NCBI RefSeq assembly: GCF_900111005.1 | Contig: NZ_FOFV01000023.1 | Location: 1 to 64,000, forward strand | Direction: 5' to 3' | DNA from: Lentzea albida | Lineage (GTDB): Bacteria; Actinomycetota; Actinomycetes; Mycobacteriales; Pseudonocardiaceae | DNA: 64,000 nucleotides | Shown: positions 60,425-64,000 of the stretch, in pieces | Position numbering within the stretch: position 1 is the first letter of the stretch | Layout of the letters: each line of letters opens with the position of its first letter | Translations under genes and position numbers: made by a program | The notes under the pieces: generated by a model | What the model was told of the DNA's origin: nothing | Seen by the model: the letters and a program-made list of their open reading frames with translations, nothing else | Database searches by the model: none

Positions 60425-62080
60425 ATGCACAAGCTCGAAGCCCACGAGGTGCCTCTGCACAAGGTGTTCGGCAGCGACTACGACTTCCGGATCCCTGACT
60501 ACCAGCGGCCCTACGCGTGGGAGGTCGAGCAGGCCCACCAACTGCTGGAAGACCTCGTCGAGGCCGTCGACGGCGACGAGCCCTACTTCCTCGGGTCGAT
60601 GGTCCTCGTCAAGACCGACGGCAAGGCCGACTCCGAGGTGATCGACGGCCAGCAGCGGCTCACGACGCTCACCATCCTCCTCGCGATCGTCCGTGACCTC
60701 GCGCCTCCCGGAGGCATCCGGGACTCGCTCGGCAAGATGATCGTCGAGCAGGGCGACGAGCTGCTCGGCCTCGAGCCGAAACCGCGGCTCGCGCTCCGGA
60801 AGCGGGATCAGGACTTCTTCCGCGCGCACGTGCAGGAACCCGGCCGCATCGAGGACCTGGTCGCGCTCGGCGACGGAGCGCTGAAGACCGACGCGCAGAA
60901 GGCGATCCGCGACAACGCCAAGGCCTTGCGCGCCGCTCTCGTCGACCTCGGCGAGGAGGCGAGGCACCGGCTGGTCAAGATGATCAGCTCGCAGACGTTC
61001 CTCGTGGTCGTCAGCACCCCGAACCTGGCCAGCGCTCACCGGATCTTCAGCGTGATGAACGCCAGGGGACTCGACCTGTCTCCGGCGGACATCTTCAAGT
61101 CGAAGGTCATCGGCGAGCTTGACGACGAGTACGCCAGGAAGTGGGACGAGGCCGAGGTCAGGCTCGGCCGCAGCGACTTCGCCGACCTGTTCCTGTACAT
61201 CCGGATGATCTTCGCCAAGGAGCGCGCCAAACAGGACCTCATGACCGAGTTCCCGAAGCAGGTGCTGAACCAGTACCTCTCGGGACGACAGGCCGAGTTC
61301 GTCGACGACGTGCTGGTGCCGTACGCCGAGGCGTACGAGCAGATCCGCGACTTCGAGTACGAGTCGACGGTCAAGGCGGAGCAGATCAACTCGTGGTTCC
61401 GCCGCCTCGCCCAGATCGACAACAGCGACTGGTTGCCGCCCGCGTTGTGGGCCGTGCGCCACCACGGCGACGATCCCGGCTGGCTGGACGCGTTCCTCTC
61501 GAGGCTGGAGCGACTCGCCGCCAGCATGTTCATCCGCCGCATCTACACCACGCCACGGGTGATCCGGTACTCCAACCTGCTGCGGGAACTGGCTGCCGGG
61601 CACGGGCTGGACTCCCCGGCGTTCGTTCTCGATGCGGACGAACGCGCGGAGACCGTGCGGCAGCTCGACGGTGCGCTCTACCTGGTGCAGAAGACACGGC
61701 GGTACGTGCTGCTCAGACTCGACGAGATGCTGGCGGGTGATCCCGGGGCCGTGTACAAGTTCCCGGTCATCACGGTGGAGCACGTTCTGCCGCAGAGCCC
61801 GAAGGAAGGCTCGCTTTGGTTGAGCGACTTCACGGCGGAGGAGCGCAACACCTGGACGCATCGGCTCGCGAACCTCGTGTTGCTGAACCGGTGGAAGAAC
61901 TCTCAGGCGAGCAACAACGACTTCAGCACGAAGAAGGTCAAGTACTTCCTGAGCGGCAAGAGCGTGTCGGCGTTCGCCCTGACCAGCCAGGTGATCGCGC
62001 AGGCGGAGTGGACACCCGCCGTGCTGGAGACCAGGCAGAAGGAACTGCTGCGCACGCTCAGCGAAGGCTGGGACCTGTGA
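60425..62080 (+). CDS. GmrSD-type DUF262/HNH nuclease (putative antiphage restriction protein)
   Basis: A 551-residue fused protein. The N-terminal DUF262 (ParB-like NTPase/nuclease) domain has DFRIPDYQRPYAWE, EPYFLGSMVLV and EVIDGQQRLTTLTILLAIV with the catalytic D-G-Q-Q-R. The middle is helical with an NARGLDLSPADIFKSKV motif, and the C-terminal DUF1524/HNH domain has TVEHVLPQSP (His453) and RLANLVLLNRWKNSQASNNDFSTKK. Single-chain GmrSD proteins of this build restrict DNA with modified bases (type IV) and act in antiphage defence. The ATG at 60425 is chosen since MHKLEAHEVPL begins the family; 28 upstream codons look non-coding. It lies in a small accessory island. Confidence 0.9.
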   Translation: MHKLEAHEVPLHKVFGSDYDFRIPDYQRPYAWEVEQAHQLLEDLVEAVDGDEPYFLGSMVLVKTDGKADSEVIDGQQRLTTLTILLAIVRDLAPPGGIRDSLGKMIVEQGDELLGLEPKPRLALRKRDQDFFRAHVQEPGRIEDLVALGDGALKTDAQKAIRDNAKALRAALVDLGEEARHRLVKMISSQTFLVVVSTPNLASAHRIFSVMNARGLDLSPADIFKSKVIGELDDEYARKWDEAEVRLGRSDFADLFLYIRMIFAKERAKQDLMTEFPKQVLNQYLSGRQAEFVDDVLVPYAEAYEQIRDFEYESTVKAEQINSWFRRLAQIDNSDWLPPALWAVRHHGDDPGWLDAFLSRLERLAASMFIRRIYTTPRVIRYSNLLRELAAGHGLDSPAFVLDADERAETVRQLDGALYLVQKTRRYVLLRLDEMLAGDPGAVYKFPVITVEHVLPQSPKEGSLWLSDFTAEERNTWTHRLANLVLLNRWKNSQASNNDFSTKKVKYFLSGKSVSAFALTSQVIAQAEWTPAVLETRQKELLRTLSEGWDL

Positions 62081-62206
62081 TCAGGGCTTGCGGCGCTTGA
62101 CCGCGACCACGATCACCGCCACCAGCGCCAGCAACCCGGCCACGCCCAGCGCCAGGTCTCCGATCGCCAGGTCGTCGGCTTGGGCGAGCACCAGGGCCAG
62201 TCGCAT
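62081..62206 (-). CDS. 41-residue single-pass membrane mini-protein
   Basis: A very small gene, from the ATG at 62204-62206 to the TGA at 62081-62083, starting one base after the GmrSD stop on the other strand. The product reads MRLALVLAQADDLAIGD, then a membrane helix of about 18 residues (LGVAGLLALVAVIVVAV) and a basic tail KRRKP, a typical single-span membrane peptide with the tail in the cytosol. The ribosome site is weak. Coding use fits the genome (many GTG, CTG, GCG codons). Function unknown; possibly a toxin-like or regulatory peptide. Confidence 0.55.
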   Translation of the reverse strand: MRLALVLAQADDLAIGDLALGVAGLLALVAVIVVAVKRRKP

Positions 62207-62266
62207 GAGACCAACCTAATCCTTGGACCACCGCCGCGCCGAGGATTGTGTGGGACCGTATGAGGT

Positions 62267-62950
62267 GTGCTGCAAGCCTGTCTGAACGGCTCCCGCACAG
62301 CCGAGGAGCACCCGGCCCTGCCGCTGTCCCCCGAACGCCTCGCCGAGGACGCGGCCGACGTCGCCGCGCTCGGCGTCACGTCGGTGCACATCCACCCGCG
62401 TGACGTCATCGGCGGGCTCACGCTCGTCGGGCCCGAGGTGGCCACGACGATCGCCACCGTCCGCGCGGCCGTGCCCGGCATCGAGATCAGCGTGTCCACC
62501 ACCGTGCCCGGCCGCCGGGAGCACCTGATCGCCAGCTGGGCGGCGCTCGCGGCGGGGCGGCCCGACGTCGCCGGCGTGCACGTCGCGGAACCGGGCTGGC
62601 GCGACCTCGCCCGGGCCCTGCACCGGGTGGGTGTCGGGGTGGAGCTCGTCGTCGCCACTCCGGCGCAGCTAGGAGACCTGCCCGAAGGCGTCAGCCGGAT
62701 CACCGTCGTGGCGACGAGGGAGACGGCCGAGAGCCTGCTCGGCCACGTGGAGCCGCTCGGTCTGCCGGTGCTGCTGCACGGCCGCGACAGCGACGCCTGG
62801 CCCGTCCTCGACTACGCCGCGGTCCTCGAACACGACGTGCGCATGGGCCTGGAGGACACGCTGCACCTGCCCGACGGCCGCCTGGCCAGGAACAACGCGG
62901 AACTCGTAGCACTGGCCAGGAGACGCCAGCGCACCAGGGCGCCGAGCTAG
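62267..62950 (+). CDS. BKACE-family (3-keto-5-aminohexanoate cleavage-like) protein, short form
   Basis: A 227-residue member of the DUF849/beta-keto acid cleavage family, which condenses or splits beta-keto acids with acetyl-CoA in a zinc-containing barrel. The zinc-binding HxH motif is present as VHIHPRD, and the glycine-free barrel strands ISVSTTV, AGVHVAEPGW, ITVVATRET and HDVRMGLEDTL follow. Typical members have about 270-310 residues, so about 50-80 residues, including parts of the helical lid, are missing. The GTG at 62267 is the likely start. The true substrate cannot be read. Confidence 0.82.
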   Translation: MLQACLNGSRTAEEHPALPLSPERLAEDAADVAALGVTSVHIHPRDVIGGLTLVGPEVATTIATVRAAVPGIEISVSTTVPGRREHLIASWAALAAGRPDVAGVHVAEPGWRDLARALHRVGVGVELVVATPAQLGDLPEGVSRITVVATRETAESLLGHVEPLGLPVLLHGRDSDAWPVLDYAAVLEHDVRMGLEDTLHLPDGRLARNNAELVALARRRQRTRAPS

Positions 62951-62976
62951 TCGCCGGAGCCCCGAACACCACCGCC

Positions 62977-63645
62977 CTAGTCGGGGAGCACCACCGCGAC
63001 GATGCCCGCCAGGTGCGCCAATCTGGCCACCTCGGCCGCACGGAACATCGGGCCCCCGGGCCGTCCCACGACGAGCACGCGGTCCGGCTTGCCCAGCGGC
63101 GTCGCGGCCAGTTCGGTGCCCAGCTCGCGCCAGGTCTCCGGCACCCACTCCTCCTCGCCGTCGAGCACGGTCGCGCGCTCCAGCGGGAACCACGGCACGT
63201 CGAGCATGCGGGTCTCGGGCGCGGCCGACGACGCGGTCAGCCGGTGGATGCCGGTGCCGTTCGGGCCGACCACGACGGCCCAGCCGGCGCGGATGATCTT
63301 CGGGACGCCCTCGGTGAAGATCTCGAGGCCCTTGCGCGGTTCCTCGGCGATCTCCTCGACCAGTTCCAGCTCGCGGTGCGTGTCCAGAATGCCCGCGTAC
63401 GGGCGCACGGCGTCGACCTCGACGCCCTCGATGGACTCGGCCGCGGTGATCAGGGTGTCCGGCAGGCGGCCGGAGGGGAGCTCCACCACGAGGTCGTCGA
63501 TGGCGAGGCCGGAACCGCGTTCCACCACGTCGACGCTGAGTATGTCCGCCCCGATCTCGCCCAATGCCGTTGCGACCGCGCCGAGGGTGCCGGGACGGTC
63601 CGGGAGCTGGACCCGGATCAGGAACGACAAGGTGAACGCCTCCAT
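62977..63645 (-). CDS. ACT-domain protein (Rv3013-like)
   Basis: A 222-residue protein with an N-terminal ACT domain (FLIRVQLPDRPGTLGAVATALGEIGADILSVDVVE), the ligand-binding fold that senses amino acids. A second, degenerate regulatory region follows (GLEIFTEGVPKIIRAGWAVVVGPNGTGIHRL). It is not fused to a catalytic domain. Its divergence from gatC, across 215 bases, is conserved in mycobacteria (Rv3013 beside gatC), which suggests a fixed but unknown regulatory link. Confidence 0.9.
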   Translation of the reverse strand: MEAFTLSFLIRVQLPDRPGTLGAVATALGEIGADILSVDVVERGSGLAIDDLVVELPSGRLPDTLITAAESIEGVEVDAVRPYAGILDTHRELELVEEIAEEPRKGLEIFTEGVPKIIRAGWAVVVGPNGTGIHRLTASSAAPETRMLDVPWFPLERATVLDGEEEWVPETWRELGTELAATPLGKPDRVLVVGRPGGPMFRAAEVARLAHLAGIVAVVLPD

Positions 63646-63747
63646 AGCTCGTGCGAGAGACCCCGCGTCCCGCGCCGTTGCCGGTCGGTGATTCTCGCAG
63701 ACGCATCGTCAACGCATGACCTGCTGTCCGCGTTGCGAACCGGTTAA

Positions 63748-63765
63748 GTTGACGTGCCAGTCAAC
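63748..63765. promoter_or_regulatory. Inverted repeat between the ACT gene and gatC
   Basis: GTTGAC (63748-63753) and GTCAAC (63760-63765) are perfect inverted halves with a 6-base spacer, placed about 100 bases before both divergent starts. The form suits a dimeric regulator. No binder is identified. Confidence 0.4.
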
Positions 63766-63860
63766 CGTAGTGGCGGTAACCCGTTCGAAGGCGCGCCTGA
63801 CCAGCCCATAGACTCACGGGGTTCCCGATTCGTATCCCGACCCTACGGGGGTTGACAGGA

Positions 63861-64000
63861 GTGCCCAGCATCTCCCGCGACGAGGTCGCGCACCTGGCGA
63901 AGCTCGCCAGGCTGGCTGTTACCGAGGACGAGCTCGACTTGTTCGCCGGCCAGCTCGACGTGATCCTCCAGTCGGTGGCTTCCGTTGGCGACATCGCCAC
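63861..64000 (+). CDS. gatC: Aspartyl/glutamyl-tRNA amidotransferase subunit C, start only
   Basis: The start of the small GatC subunit, which stabilises the GatCAB complex that makes Gln-tRNA(Gln) and Asn-tRNA(Asn) by amidation. From the GTG at 63861, 46 residues are visible: VPSISRDEVAHLAKLARLAVTEDELDLFAGQLDVILQ and on, the standard family N-terminus (about half of the roughly 100 residues). The window ends inside it; gatA and gatB should follow. Its place next to the ACT protein and ligA is conserved. Confidence 0.92.
   Translation, partial: MPSISRDEVAHLAKLARLAVTEDELDLFAGQLDVILQSVASVGDIA

Overview
The window is 64 kb of high-GC actinobacterial chromosome. GTG and TTG starts are frequent, genes are tightly packed with 4-base stop/start overlaps, and many proteins are Ala/Arg/Val-rich. 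The order of much of the core follows the Mycobacterium tuberculosis segment Rv3012c-Rv3041c (ABC ATPase, echA17, two methyltransferases, Rv3034c-like transferase, Rv3030-Rv3032 glucan genes, fixA/fixB, Rv3027c/Rv3026c acyltransferases, iscS, trmU/mnmA, Rv3015c-like protein, ligA, ACT protein, gatC). Here it is interspersed with secreted polysaccharide hydrolases and small regulators. This suggests a soil actinomycete of the Pseudonocardiaceae type (Lentzea, Saccharothrix, Actinosynnema or Amycolatopsis-like). That placement is an inference from gene content, not from a marker RNA; I see no rRNA or tRNA in the window.

Region 1 (1-14.1 kb) is alpha-glucan and trehalose metabolism: treS (cut by the left edge) and glgE on the minus strand, a membrane Ser/Thr kinase wedged between glgE and glgP, and glgX further on. 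Between them lie two orphan secreted proteins, a TPR membrane protein, and a cysteine dioxygenase-rhodanese pair behind what looks like a Cys-codon leader peptide with an attenuator hairpin.

Region 2 (14.2-32.9 kb) holds an ABC ATPase, an enoyl-CoA hydratase and two methyltransferases, then a TetR/DUF4267 divergent pair with a repeated operator. It continues with a nucleotidyltransferase, a beta-solenoid membrane protein, a GH92 alpha-mannosidase, a nucleoside hydrolase, a hexapeptide acyltransferase and an SGNH hydrolase. It ends with a methyltransferase/GH57/GT4 operon of the mycobacterial polymethylated-glucan (MGLP) type, divergent from a second TetR gene, and a DegV protein.

Region 3 (33.2-46 kb) has an overlapping three-gene cluster (DivIVA-like coiled coil, OmpA-like protein, membrane-anchored Ala/Pro-rich protein), a PEP-mutase/isocitrate-lyase family enzyme, a second DegV, electron-transfer flavoprotein genes etfB/etfA, a small gene broken by a nonsense codon, and an acyltransferase-MFS-iscS-mnmA operon.

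Region 4 (46-58.8 kb) has a threonine/serine dehydratase, membrane proteins, a 21-residue peptide with eight cysteines, a chitinase with DasR-like sites, a MetE-like protein, a GH9 cellulase with its own palindrome, and ligA.

Region 5 (58.75-62.3 kb) looks like a small accessory island set between ligA and the ACT/gatC genes. It contains a 49-bp tandem hairpin repeat, a frameshifted secreted-protein gene, a short SWIM zinc-finger gene, a helix-hairpin-helix-like mini-protein and a GmrSD-type (DUF262) nuclease candidate. The window ends inside gatC.
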